From Bordetella parapertussis (GTDB lineage: Bacteria > Pseudomonadota > Gammaproteobacteria > Burkholderiales > Burkholderiaceae_B), in NCBI GenBank assembly GCA_945903445.1, contig CAMDNZ010000037.1:1-31988 (forward strand): a stretch of DNA of 31,988 nucleotides. Direction: 5' to 3'. The translations under genes were made by a program, and so were the position numbers. Of this stretch, positions 17,696 through 26,690 are shown one piece after another. Under the pieces are notes generated by a model. That model worked only from the letters and a program-made list of their open reading frames with translations. It was not told the DNA's origin and ran no database searches. Each line of letters begins with the position of its first letter. Positions within the stretch are counted from its first letter, which is position 1.

Positions 17696-18402
17696 TCCGC
17701 GCCGCCGAAGTGAACGAACGCTTGGCGATCACCACCGACGAGTGGGCACGCGGGGTGGCCCAGCGTATCTCGCAATGTCTGCAAGCCGGTATCGCAGCGC
17801 GCGGCGTGGCCGTCCTGGCGGTATCGGGAGGGCGTTCGCCCGGGCCGATCTTCCAGCGTCTGCGTGAGGCCGAACTCGCGTGGGACAAAGTGATCGTCAC
17901 GCTAGTGGATGAACGCTGGGTACCGGATGGCCATGCCGACGGCAACGCGTCTTTGGTGCGTAGAATGCTATTGCAGGGACCTGCTGAAGCCGCGCGCTTT
18001 TTGCCGTGGGTCAACGACGCCGCCACACCGCAGGCCGGGCGCGCCGATTGCGACGCCGCTTTGCGGGCTTTGCCATTGCCCTTCGACTGTGTGGTACTAG
18101 GCATGGGCGAAGATGGCCATACCGCCTCGTTGTTCCCGGACGCGCCCGAGTTGGCCGACGCCATCGGATTGAACACGGCAGCCTTGTGCTGGCCGATCAC
18201 ACCGCCTGTAGCGGCGCATGCACGTATGACCCTGACCCTGAACGCCTTGCTGCGTGAAAGTCGCCAACTGATTCTGGCCATTTCAGGCAAGGCCAAGCGC
18301 GGGGTATACGAGCGGGCACGTATCCGGCGCTCGGAAGCGTTGCCGGTCTCGCTGGTGCTGCATCAGGACCAGTGCCCGGTGGATGTTTGGATAGAAGACT
18401 AA
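17692..18402 (+). CDS. pgl: 6-phosphogluconolactonase
   Basis: 236 aa from the ATG at 17692, which overlaps the zwf stop as ATGA. Family markers: LAVSGGRSP (about 42-50), VTLVDERWVP (about 68-77) and GMGEDGHTASLFP in the middle. It hydrolyses the lactone made by Zwf to 6-phosphogluconate. Length is normal for bacterial DevB-type lactonases. It is 12 bases from edd, so zwf, pgl and edd are one operon. Confidence 0.93.
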
Positions 18403-18414
18403 GAGGACGGCTCC

Positions 18415-20232
18415 ATGGCTATGCACCCTAGCGTGATTCAAGTGACCGACCGCATACGCGCTCGCAGCAGGCAGACCCGTCAGGCTTATCTGGCTCAGAT
18501 CGAGCACGACCGTCGCCAGCCGCCCACACGTGCCGGCATGTCCTGTACCAACCTGGCGCATGCTTATGCAGCCGCGCCCGCCAACGACAAACTGGTCTTG
18601 CGCCAAGAGCGCCAACCCAATATCGGTATCGTTTCGGCTTACAACGACATGTTGTCGGCTCATCAGCCCTTGGCGAACTTTCCCGACATCATCAAAGCAG
18701 CGGCTCGCCAAGCCGGAGGAACGGCCCAGTTTGCCGGTGGCGTGCCCGCCATGTGCGATGGTGTGACCCAGGGCGCGCCCGGTATGGAGCTCTCACTGTT
18801 TTCGCGTGACGTTATCGCCATGGCGACAGCCATTGCCTTGTCGCACAACGTGTTCGATGCGGTGCTGTGTCTGGGTGTGTGCGACAAGATCGTGCCGGGC
18901 CTGGTGATTGGGGCGCTGAAATTCGGTCATTTGCCGACTATTCTGGTGCCGGCCGGTCCGATGACCTCGGGCTTGGCCAATGACGAGAAAGCCAAGATCC
19001 GTCAGTTGTATGCGCAAGGAAAGGTCGATCGCGCGGGGCTGTTGGAGGCGGAGTCGCAGGCCTACCACGGCGCGGGCACCTGTACGTTTTACGGCACCGC
19101 GAACTCCAACCAGATGCTCATGGAAGTCATGGGCTTGCACTTACCGGGCACGGCCTTCGTCAACCCCGGCACGCCCTTGCGCGACGCGTTGACGGCCGAG
19201 TCGGCGCGACGTGTGCTGGCGCTGACGGCACAAACCGGACAAACTTACACGCCCATGGGGCATGTGGTGGACGAGCGCGCCATTGTCAACGGTATGGTCG
19301 GGCTGCATGCCACGGGTGGATCGACCAATCACACGATCCATTTGGTGGCCATGGCAAAGGCCGCTGGCATCATGATCGACTGGGACGATTTTCACGATCT
19401 GTCCGCAGTCGTTCCGCTGTTGGCTCGCATCTATCCCAATGGCAGCGCCGACGTGAATCACTTTCATGCGGCGGGCGGCATGGGCTATCTTATCGGCGAG
19501 TTGTTGGACGCCGGCCTGCTGCACGACGATGTGCTGACGGTCGCGGGGCAGGGGCTTGCGCATTACACGCGCGAGCCGGTGTTGTTCGATCGTGCATTGA
19601 CGTGGACCGACGCGCCTGCGCAAAGCGGCGACGACGATGTCCTGCGGCCTGCCTCTCGCCCGTTCAGCGCCGACGGTGGGCTGAAGGTCATGACCGGCAA
19701 CCTCGGTCGTGCCGTATTGAAGGTGTCGGCCGTAAAGCCCGAGCATCGCGTCGTCGAAGCGCCTGCCATCGTGTTCGACAGCCAGGAGGATATGCTGGCG
19801 GCGTTCAAACGCGGAGAGCTGGAACGCGATTTCGTGGCGGTCGTGCGTTTCCAGGGGCCACAGGCCAACGGTATGCCGGAGTTACATAAATTGACTCCCA
19901 GTCTCGGTATTTTGCAGGATGCTGGCTACCACGTGGCCCTGGTGACCGATGGGCGTATGTCGGGCGCCTCGGGCAAGGTGCCCGCCGCGATTCATGTGTC
20001 GCCCGAAGCCTTAGCGGGCGGCGACATCGGGCGGGTGCGAAGCGGTGACATGATGCGTGTCGATGGCGAACGCGGGACGCTGGACGTGTTGATCGATGCG
20101 TCGGTGCTGGCGAGCCGCGAGACGCCGATGCCCGATCTTGCGGCTTATCACGCCGGGATGGGCCGCGATTTGTTCAGCGCGTTTCGGCAACAGGCTTCGA
20201 CAGCAGAGTCGGGAGGCTCGCCAATTCTATGA
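18415..20232 (+). CDS. edd: phosphogluconate dehydratase
   Basis: 605 aa from the ATG at 18415, preceded by GAGGA. It belongs to the IlvD/Edd family and is long as Edd is. The iron-sulfur cysteines lie in PAMCDGVTQG, GVCDKIVPG and AGTCTFYGTANSNQM; NPGTPLRDALTAE and VTDGRMSGASGKVPAAIHV are further signatures. Edd turns 6-phosphogluconate into 2-keto-3-deoxy-6-phosphogluconate (KDPG). The KDPG aldolase gene eda, often next door, is not in the window; the next gene is gloA after 220 bases. Confidence 0.95.
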   Translation: MAMHPSVIQVTDRIRARSRQTRQAYLAQIEHDRRQPPTRAGMSCTNLAHAYAAAPANDKLVLRQERQPNIGIVSAYNDMLSAHQPLANFPDIIKAAARQAGGTAQFAGGVPAMCDGVTQGAPGMELSLFSRDVIAMATAIALSHNVFDAVLCLGVCDKIVPGLVIGALKFGHLPTILVPAGPMTSGLANDEKAKIRQLYAQGKVDRAGLLEAESQAYHGAGTCTFYGTANSNQMLMEVMGLHLPGTAFVNPGTPLRDALTAESARRVLALTAQTGQTYTPMGHVVDERAIVNGMVGLHATGGSTNHTIHLVAMAKAAGIMIDWDDFHDLSAVVPLLARIYPNGSADVNHFHAAGGMGYLIGELLDAGLLHDDVLTVAGQGLAHYTREPVLFDRALTWTDAPAQSGDDDVLRPASRPFSADGGLKVMTGNLGRAVLKVSAVKPEHRVVEAPAIVFDSQEDMLAAFKRGELERDFVAVVRFQGPQANGMPELHKLTPSLGILQDAGYHVALVTDGRMSGASGKVPAAIHVSPEALAGGDIGRVRSGDMMRVDGERGTLDVLIDASVLASRETPMPDLAAYHAGMGRDLFSAFRQQASTAESGGSPIL

Positions 20233-20452
20233 GGGCGCGCAATCGGCTCCGATGGCGGTCCGGTGGCGACTCGATGACGAAACTTCTTCGTCCCGTCGGT
20301 CGAGCGCTCCGGGGCACGAGGCGAGCCTACGGTTCATCATGCGTCAGCGTAGAAAGCTGGCGCGTTACACTGCTTCGATTGGTGTCGAGCGCGGCGTAAG
20401 TCGACAGTGTTCGACGTGATTTTGCACTTTTTGATCGAAGGACTCAATCCCT

Positions 20453-20860
20453 ATGCGTATCCTGCACACGATGCTGCGTGTCGGCAATCTGGAAAAATCC
20501 CTGGCGTTTTACACCGAGGTGCTGGGAATGAAACTGCTGCGCAAGAAAGACTACCCGGATGGCAAATTCACGTTGGCCTTCGTTGGATATCAGGACGAAG
20601 CCGATGGCGCGGTGCTCGAACTGACGCACAACTGGGATACCGATAACTACACGCTGGGCGATGCCTACGGTCACATCGCGCTGGAAGTGGACGATGCGTA
20701 CAAGACCTGTGACGATGTGCGTGCGCGCGGCGGCAAGGTGGTGCGCGAAGCCGGTCCGATGAAGCACGGCACGACCGTGATCGCTTTCGTCGAGGATCCC
20801 GACGGCTACAAGATCGAATTCATCCAGAAGAAGTCTGGCAACGATTCTTTCGTCAGCTGA
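20453..20860 (+). CDS. gloA: lactoylglutathione lyase (glyoxalase I)
   Basis: 135 aa, with AAGGA before the ATG. Two repeats of the vicinal oxygen chelate fold. The four metal ligands known from E. coli (H5, E56, H74, E122) are in place with identical numbering, which fits the nickel-dependent bacterial type. It converts the hemithioacetal of methylglyoxal and glutathione to S-lactoylglutathione. It is probably transcribed on its own, although it follows edd on the same strand. Confidence 0.95.
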   Translation: MRILHTMLRVGNLEKSLAFYTEVLGMKLLRKKDYPDGKFTLAFVGYQDEADGAVLELTHNWDTDNYTLGDAYGHIALEVDDAYKTCDDVRARGGKVVREAGPMKHGTTVIAFVEDPDGYKIEFIQKKSGNDSFVS

Positions 20861-20915
20861 GGGTATCAATTCTCGCACTGTTCGATTCGGTGGGATCGTT
20901 GCGGCGGTGCTGGCC

Positions 20916-20967
20916 GATCGTTCCAGCTAACCGTTCCAACTGATCGTTTTAGCCAACCGTGTTTGCC
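20916..20967. repeat. two imperfect tandem repeats of 26 bases
   Basis: GATCGTT-x-x-AG-C-x-AACCG occurs twice with a 26-base period in the space between convergent gloA and the ygjP-like gene. No T-run or stable stem was found, so a terminator role is unproven. Confidence 0.45.
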
Positions 20968-21018
20968 GATTGGCCCCAGCGCGCTTTCGAAAGCCGAGTG
21001 CGCCAGTCTGTCAGGCCA

Positions 21019-22116
21019 TCAATCCGGCAGCGTCGCCGGATCGTGACGTTTCAATATGGCACGGGCCTGTTCGTAATCGGGCAGGATCTGTTCCACTTCG
21101 GCCCAGAAGTCGCTGCTGTGGTTCATCTCGCGCAAGTGCGCCAATTCGTGCGCGATCACGTAATCGATGATGCTGGGCGCGAAATGAATCAAGCGCCAGT
21201 TCAGCATGATGCTGCCATCGCTGGTGCACGATCCCCAACGGGTGGCGGCACCCGATATGCGCCAGCGCTTGATGTGTAAACCCGTGCGTTGCAAAAAATG
21301 CGTCAGCCGGACTCCGAACACGGTTCGCGCCCGGCCTTGCAGCCATGCTTGGGCGGCGTCGCGCACCCGCGCCGAATCGGCATCGACCGGCAACGCCAGC
21401 AGTAGACGATCGCCTTCTTCGGGCTCGTCCATTCGACCTTGCAGGTGAGTGACGTGGGTATCCGAGCCGGGGTGCAGCACGATGCGTTTGCCGAGATAAG
21501 GCAGCTGGCCGCCCGCTTGCCAGCGGGTTTGCGCCAAGGCCAGCTTGGCCTGACGGCTGTGCCAATCGCGCAGTTTGGCCAGAATCCAGCGCGATTTTTC
21601 TTGCACGGCAGCGTCGATTTGAGCGAGCGTCACCCAGTTGGGCGCAGTGACTCGCAAGCCATCGTCGGTAATTAAAAAGCCAATGGTTCGGCGCTTCGAG
21701 CGCAGCAGCACGAAACCGATCAACTGCTGGGCGCATAGCACTTCTCGCCAGCGCGCACCCATGGGTAAGGTAGCGGGACGAGGCACTTTGACCTCTTCGC
21801 CGCTGTCCCGTTCGCCATCCAACAAGGCGTCTGGCGAAATGGCGGGTGAAACATCGGGCGATTGCGATGTCGGCGACGAGTCGGGCTGCGAACCGGGGGG
21901 GCGATCAAGAGGGGCTTCGGGCTGCACATCGGGCTGCCGCGAGGGGGATGCCAGTGGCCGATCCGTCTGCGGGTCTGGGCGACTGTCGAACGGCCGATCG
22001 GATCGAGCGACGGCCTGCGCGGCCGCGTTCGCATCCATTCCGATCCGATTCTCGCCATCGGAATCGTCCGCATGGCTCGAACCGAAAAGATCGAGTTGTT
22101 CGATATCGCGTGTCAT
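21019..22116 (-). CDS. YgjP/DUF45-type zinc metallopeptidase-like protein with long N-terminal extension
   Basis: 365 aa. The C-terminal two thirds is the YgjP (M48-like, WLM/SprT-related) domain: RWGSC at 293-297, then HELAHLREMNHS with zinc ligands H323, H327 and probably H333, and E324 as catalytic base. The first 115 residues are extra: after a short start there is a disordered, P/S/D/Q-rich stretch (about 40-105) with repeated DRP and QPD units. Typical members are about 230-260 aa. The substrate of the family is not established. It is the last gene of the glyQ-glyS-gmhB-plsC run, 53 bases after plsC. The ATG at 22116 lacks a clear ribosome site. Confidence 0.85.
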   Translation of the reverse strand: MTRDIEQLDLFGSSHADDSDGENRIGMDANAAAQAVARSDRPFDSRPDPQTDRPLASPSRQPDVQPEAPLDRPPGSQPDSSPTSQSPDVSPAISPDALLDGERDSGEEVKVPRPATLPMGARWREVLCAQQLIGFVLLRSKRRTIGFLITDDGLRVTAPNWVTLAQIDAAVQEKSRWILAKLRDWHSRQAKLALAQTRWQAGGQLPYLGKRIVLHPGSDTHVTHLQGRMDEPEEGDRLLLALPVDADSARVRDAAQAWLQGRARTVFGVRLTHFLQRTGLHIKRWRISGAATRWGSCTSDGSIMLNWRLIHFAPSIIDYVIAHELAHLREMNHSSDFWAEVEQILPDYEQARAILKRHDPATLPD

Positions 22117-22169
22117 GGCGTGAAGGTCATGGCAGACGGGGCGTGACGGACCGAAGCGAACTCACCGCC

Positions 22170-22904
22170 TCAGGCCATCGCGTCGCGATAGCGCTCGGGG
22201 TTCAACTGGCGCATCTCGCCCTCGATCCAGTTTTGAACCTGTTCGTTCATCTGGTCGGGGGTCTGACCCGTGTAGCGGATGACTGGACCGATGGATACGG
22301 TAATCAATCCCGGCTGTTTCACAAAAGCGTTGCGACGCCAGCATTCGCCCGCGTTCAGTGCAATCGGAATCACGTCGGTCTGACACTCGGCGGCCAAACG
22401 CGCACCGCCCAATTTGAAGCGTGCCGTTTTTCCGGGTGGTACACGGGTGCCTTCCGGAAACAGGATAGGCCAACGGCCCTCGGCCAAGCGCAGCTTGCCT
22501 TCACTAACCACTTGCTCGAACGCGTCGCGCCCTTTGCTGCGGTCGATCGGGATCATGCGTAACAGCGCAAGACCCCAACCGAAGAACGGCAGAAAATGCA
22601 GTTCGCGTTTGTAGACGAAGCACACCTCGCGCGGCAGGTGGCTGACAAGAAACAGGGTTTCCCAGGCCGACTGATGCTTGGATAGCACGATGGCGGGACC
22701 GTCGGGCAGATTTTCCAGCCCTTTGTACTGCCACCGAATGCCGCAAAACACCTTGGCCCCCCAAACGGCCATTCGGGGCCACCCTGTGGTCAGACGATAG
22801 CGCCAATGCAAAGGCAAAGGGGCCCACAATAGGCAGGCGAAGGCATAAGGGATGACGGTGACTACCAAAAACGCCATGTACAGCGCCGAACGCAATCTCA
22901 ACAT
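22170..22904 (-). CDS. plsC: 1-acyl-sn-glycerol-3-phosphate acyltransferase
   Basis: 244 aa from the ATG at 22904, 11 bases after the gmhB stop; longer frames run into gmhB. N-terminal membrane helix (about residues 7-28). The acyltransferase motif H-x4-D/E is H77-QSAW-E82 (with glutamate), and the substrate motif FPEGTR is at 149-154. It adds the second acyl chain to lysophosphatidic acid to give phosphatidic acid at the inner membrane. The arrangement next to gmhB and glyS is common in betaproteobacteria. Confidence 0.92.
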   Translation of the reverse strand: MLRLRSALYMAFLVVTVIPYAFACLLWAPLPLHWRYRLTTGWPRMAVWGAKVFCGIRWQYKGLENLPDGPAIVLSKHQSAWETLFLVSHLPREVCFVYKRELHFLPFFGWGLALLRMIPIDRSKGRDAFEQVVSEGKLRLAEGRWPILFPEGTRVPPGKTARFKLGGARLAAECQTDVIPIALNAGECWRRNAFVKQPGLITVSIGPVIRYTGQTPDQMNEQVQNWIEGEMRQLNPERYRDAMA

Positions 22905-22915
22905 AATGCTTAATC

Positions 22916-23455
22916 TCAATGTTCGATCAACAGCCGGTCGGCCACATCGGCCAGATCGTCGGCTATCAGAGTACCTGCAGGCAGGTTGCCATTGGCAAGC
23001 GTTTTCGCACCGTTGCCGGTTCGCACCAGCCAAGGCTGACACCCTGCCGTCGCAGAGGCTTGCAGGTCGCGCAGCGAGTCGCCGACGGCGGGCACACCCG
23101 CCAAATCGACCTCGAAGCGGCTGGCGATGTCGTAAAACATGCCTGGCAGAGGCTTGCGGCAGGCACAGCCGTCATCGGGGCCGTGCGGGCACAGGAAGAT
23201 CGCATCCAGATGACCGCCCAGTTGAGCCAGTTCGCGGCGCAGTTTCTCGTGCATGGCGTTCAAGGCCACCATATCGAAATGGCCGCGTGCCAAACCCGAC
23301 TGATTGGTCGCGACCACCGCGCGCCATCCGGCTTGCGACAGCCGAGCGATGGCCGCCAGGCTGCCGGGCAAGGCGATCCACTCGTCCGGCGTCTTGACGA
23401 ATTCGGCGCTTTCTTGGTTGATGACGCCATCGCGATCGAGGATGATCAGCTTCAC
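22916..23455 (-). CDS. gmhB: D-glycero-beta-D-manno-heptose-1,7-bisphosphate 7-phosphatase
   Basis: 179 aa HAD phosphatase. Nucleophile motif DRDGVIN at residues 7-13, substrate loop ATNQSG about 49-54, and the zinc site C89-P-H91 with C97-x-C99 that marks GmhB and histidinol-phosphatase relatives. It dephosphorylates the heptose bisphosphate on the way to ADP-heptose for LPS inner core. Its ATG overlaps the glyS stop as ATGA, so it is translationally coupled. Confidence 0.93.
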   Translation of the reverse strand: MKLIILDRDGVINQESAEFVKTPDEWIALPGSLAAIARLSQAGWRAVVATNQSGLARGHFDMVALNAMHEKLRRELAQLGGHLDAIFLCPHGPDDGCACRKPLPGMFYDIASRFEVDLAGVPAVGDSLRDLQASATAGCQPWLVRTGNGAKTLANGNLPAGTLIADDLADVADRLLIEH

Positions 23456-25602
23456 TGGGTGACCAGCCGCGAAATATCGGCCACCTGATTCATCTGCGCG
23501 TGCAGGCTGGCCAGCAAGGCCAGCCGGTTGGCGCGAACCGCTGGATCGTCGGCCATGACCATCACGTCATTGAAAAAGCCATCGACTGCATCGCGCGCCG
23601 ACGACAGAGTCGTCAGACTGCCCGTGAAGTCGCCTTGTTCGCGCTGATGCGCCAGACGCGGTTGCAAAGTCTCGATCATGCCGGCCAAAGCATGCTCGGC
23701 CGGCTCCTTCAACAGACCTGGGTCGATGTTGCCAATGTCGCCTTCGGCTTTTTTCAGCAGGTTGCCGATGCGCTTGTTGGCCGCAGCCAGACTGGCCGCA
23801 GCCGGCATCTCGCTGAACTGCTCGACCGCCCGCACGCGTGCCGTCACTTGATGCAAGGGCGGCGACAGTGCAATCACGGCGTCCACCGCAGCGCGGTCGT
23901 GCTGAATCGTCAATTGGTTGCGATAGCGTTCGTAGATGAAGGTTTGGACCTCTTGCACCACGGCCGCCTCGACCCGGCCCACGCCGAAGGTGTCGGCGGC
24001 CTCGTTCAACAGCACATCCAAGGCGACGGGGCCATTGGCACCGGGGGCCAACAAACCGCCTGCCGCCAACTGTTCGAACGCGCTGATAAGGCCTAAGGCG
24101 GCGCGGCGCAAGCCGTAAGGATCGCGTTCGCCGGTGGGCGCACCGCCCACGCTCCACATGCCGACCAGGGTTTCCAAACGCTCGGCGATGAACAAGGCGA
24201 CCGACGGGATCTCAGCGGCTTGCACCGGTCGATCCAGACGGATGCGGTATTGCCCCAGAAGCGCCTCGGCGACCTCGGGCGGCTCACCGTCGTGACGCGC
24301 GTAATACGAACCCATCACGCCTTGCAGCTCGGGAAATTCGCCCACCATCAGGCTGCCCAGGTCGGCTTTGGCCAACAGCGCGGCGCGGTCGGCCAGATCG
24401 GTGGCGGTGCCCAGGCTGGTGGCAATGCTGCGGGCCAGAAAGCGAACTCGCTCGACCCGTTCGAGTTGAGTGCCCAGCTTGTTGTGATAGACGATGGTGG
24501 CGAGTCGATCGACGCGCGCGGCCAGGGGCTGCTTGCGGTCGGTATCGTAGAAAAACTTGGCATCGGCCAGACGCGGACGCACCACGCGCTCGTTGCCTTC
24601 GACGATGTGACGCGGGTCTGGCGTCGCCATGTTGCTGACGATCAAGAACGCCGGGGTGAGGGCACCGGTGTCAGGGGCGAACAGCGGGAAATATTTCTGG
24701 TTCAGGCGCATCGTCAGAATCAGGCATTCCGATGGCACCTCCAGAAACGCTTCGTCGAAGCAGCCGACGTACACCTGCGGCCATTCGACCAAGGCCGTCA
24801 CTTCCGACAGCAGGGCATCGACCTCGTCGCCAGCACCGATGGTGGCACCTTGCTGGGTGGCTTGCTGGTGCAGCGCCCGGGCGATCGTGTCGCGGCGAAC
24901 GTCGAAGGACGCGAGGACATGACCGCGTTCGGCCAGCACCGACTCATAGCTGTCGGCATCGGACAGCTCCAAGGGGGCGGCGCACAGGAATCGATGGCCG
25001 TAGGTGTGGCGACCGGCCGTCAGGCCCAGTGTCTGCACCGGGACGATATCGGCACCGAACAAGGCGACCAGACCGTGGGCAGGACGCACGAAACGCACCG
25101 AGGTGTCACCATCGGCCAACTGATAGCGCATGGCTTTCGGAATGGGCAGACCGGCTAAGGCCGATTCCAATGCGTCTTGCAGACTGTCAGCTAAGCGGGC
25201 ACCCGGCGCTGTGCCACGGGCCAGAAGATAATCCTGCCTGCCGTCGAATTCGCGTTCGAGCTGATCGACGGTAAGTGATTCCCAGCCTTTGGCTGCCAGT
25301 TTCTTCAGCAACGCGGGCGAGGCCGCGCCGTCGGCAGTCAAGCCCACTTTTACGGGCATCAGGCGCTCGGCATAGACCTGATCGGGCGCTTGAGCGTGTA
25401 CGGCTGCAATGCGAACCGCCAGACGGCGTGGCGTGGCAAATGGCTGCGGTGCCACGGCAGCATCGGTCAGGCCCAATTTGGCCAGTGCGCCATGGATGCC
25501 GTCGGCAAACGCCTGACCCAGCTTTTCCAGCGCCTTCGGGGGCAATTCTTCGGTGAACAGTTCGACCAGCAGCGGGCGGGTATCTCGAATCGGGGCGCTC
25601 AT
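23452..25602 (-). CDS. glyS: glycyl-tRNA synthetase beta subunit
   Basis: 716 aa, near the usual 690-700 of the family. The N-terminus LLVELFTEELPPKAL is diagnostic, and the anticodon-binding DALR-type region lies at the C-terminus. With GlyQ it forms the alpha2beta2 enzyme that charges tRNA-Gly. The ATG directly follows the glyQ TAA with no gap. The last bases overlap gmhB. Confidence 0.95.
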   Translation of the reverse strand: MSAPIRDTRPLLVELFTEELPPKALEKLGQAFADGIHGALAKLGLTDAAVAPQPFATPRRLAVRIAAVHAQAPDQVYAERLMPVKVGLTADGAASPALLKKLAAKGWESLTVDQLEREFDGRQDYLLARGTAPGARLADSLQDALESALAGLPIPKAMRYQLADGDTSVRFVRPAHGLVALFGADIVPVQTLGLTAGRHTYGHRFLCAAPLELSDADSYESVLAERGHVLASFDVRRDTIARALHQQATQQGATIGAGDEVDALLSEVTALVEWPQVYVGCFDEAFLEVPSECLILTMRLNQKYFPLFAPDTGALTPAFLIVSNMATPDPRHIVEGNERVVRPRLADAKFFYDTDRKQPLAARVDRLATIVYHNKLGTQLERVERVRFLARSIATSLGTATDLADRAALLAKADLGSLMVGEFPELQGVMGSYYARHDGEPPEVAEALLGQYRIRLDRPVQAAEIPSVALFIAERLETLVGMWSVGGAPTGERDPYGLRRAALGLISAFEQLAAGGLLAPGANGPVALDVLLNEAADTFGVGRVEAAVVQEVQTFIYERYRNQLTIQHDRAAVDAVIALSPPLHQVTARVRAVEQFSEMPAAASLAAANKRIGNLLKKAEGDIGNIDPGLLKEPAEHALAGMIETLQPRLAHQREQGDFTGSLTTLSSARDAVDGFFNDVMVMADDPAVRANRLALLASLHAQMNQVADISRLVTQ

Positions 25603-26514
25603 TTACACCGTCTCCTGGTCTTGGCGTTTGGCCAGCATCGGGAAGCCCAGTTGCTCGCGCGACGCGTAATAGGCTTGAGCCACTGCGCGCGACAGGTTAC
25701 GGATACGGCCGATGTAGGCCGCGCGTTCGGTGACGCTGATCGCGCCGCGCGCGTCCAGCATGTTGAAACTGTGACCGGCCTTCAGCACGGCTTCGTAGGC
25801 GGGCAAGGCCAGCGGCACGTCCATCAGGCGGCGGGCTTCGGCTTCGTAGTCGTTGAAGTGCTGGAACAGCATATCGGCCGACGCGTATTCGAAGTTATAG
25901 GTCGATTGCTCGACTTCATTCTGGTGGAACACGTCGCGGTAATACACGGGGCGGCTGCCATCGGCACCGTGGGTCCAGACCAGGTCGTAGACGCTTTCGA
26001 CGTTTTGCAGATACATGGCCAGACGTTCCAGGCCGTAGGTGATCTCGCCCGTGGTCGGTGTGCAATCCAGGCCGCCCACCTGTTGGAAGTAGGTGAACTG
26101 CGTGACTTCCATGCCGTCTAGCCAGACTTCCCAGCCCAGGCCCCATGCGCCCAGCGTGGGGTTTTCCCAATCGTCTTCGACAAAGCGGATGTCGTGTTGC
26201 AGCGGATCGATACCCAGTGCAGTCAGCGAACCGACATATAGGTCGAGGATGTCGGGCGGCGCAGGCTTGAGCACTACTTGGTATTGATAGTAGTGCTGCA
26301 AGCGGTTGGGGTTTTCGCCATAGCGGCCATCCTTGGGGCGGCGCGAGGGCTGCACGTAGGCGGCGCGCCAGGGCTCGGGTCCGATGGCGCGCAGAAACGT
26401 GGCCGTGTGCGAAGTACCCGCACCGACTTCCATGTCGTAGGGCTGGAGCAGGGCGCAGCCTTGTTTGTCCCAATAGTCCTGAAGCGTAAGAATAATCTGC
26501 TGGAAAGTGAGCAT
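25603..26514 (-). CDS. glyQ: glycyl-tRNA synthetase alpha subunit
   Basis: 303 aa. It carries the catalytic class II core: MLTFQQIILTLQDYWDKQGC at the start, the ALLQPYDMEVGAGTSHTATFLR segment, and RRPKDGRYGENPNRLQHYYQ. It is the first gene of the run to 21019. The promoter should lie at 26515-26640, where no strong box was recognised on the minus strand. Confidence 0.96.
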   Translation of the reverse strand: MLTFQQIILTLQDYWDKQGCALLQPYDMEVGAGTSHTATFLRAIGPEPWRAAYVQPSRRPKDGRYGENPNRLQHYYQYQVVLKPAPPDILDLYVGSLTALGIDPLQHDIRFVEDDWENPTLGAWGLGWEVWLDGMEVTQFTYFQQVGGLDCTPTTGEITYGLERLAMYLQNVESVYDLVWTHGADGSRPVYYRDVFHQNEVEQSTYNFEYASADMLFQHFNDYEAEARRLMDVPLALPAYEAVLKAGHSFNMLDARGAISVTERAAYIGRIRNLSRAVAQAYYASREQLGFPMLAKRQDQETV

Positions 26515-26630
26515 GTCTGAGAGCAGCCAAAGAGACGGCAGGGTAGCAAACCGGCGATTTTAACTGGTCGGCGCGACCTTGGCCCGCCACGGCCTTCAGT
26601 TCGAGGCTGTAGCCGGTGTCGGCTTCGGCG

Positions 26631-26636
26631 TATCAT
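26631..26636 (+). promoter_or_regulatory. candidate -10 box of the crotonase gene
   Basis: TATCAT, five of six consensus bases, lies 54 bases before the ATG at 26691. No clear -35 is present. Transcription from here would begin about 10 bases before the hairpin at 26653. Confidence 0.35.
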
Positions 26637-26652
26637 TCGCACAAACATACCT

Positions 26653-26672
26653 GCGAGCCGCCGTTGGCTCGC
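26653..26672 (+). promoter_or_regulatory. leader hairpin before the crotonase ribosome site
   Basis: GCGAGCC pairs perfectly with GGCTCGC (7 bp, six-base loop GCCGTT). It ends 7 bases before the AAGGAG ribosome site (26680-26685). It has no T-run and so is not a terminator; it may stabilise the leader or affect translation. Confidence 0.35.
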
Positions 26673-26690
26673 CATAAACAAGGAGCAGAC

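Noticed and set aside
20276..20292. GACGAA/TTCGTC hairpin after edd as a terminator
   Set aside because: The stem is only 6 bp and no T-run follows, so it is not distinguishable from chance.
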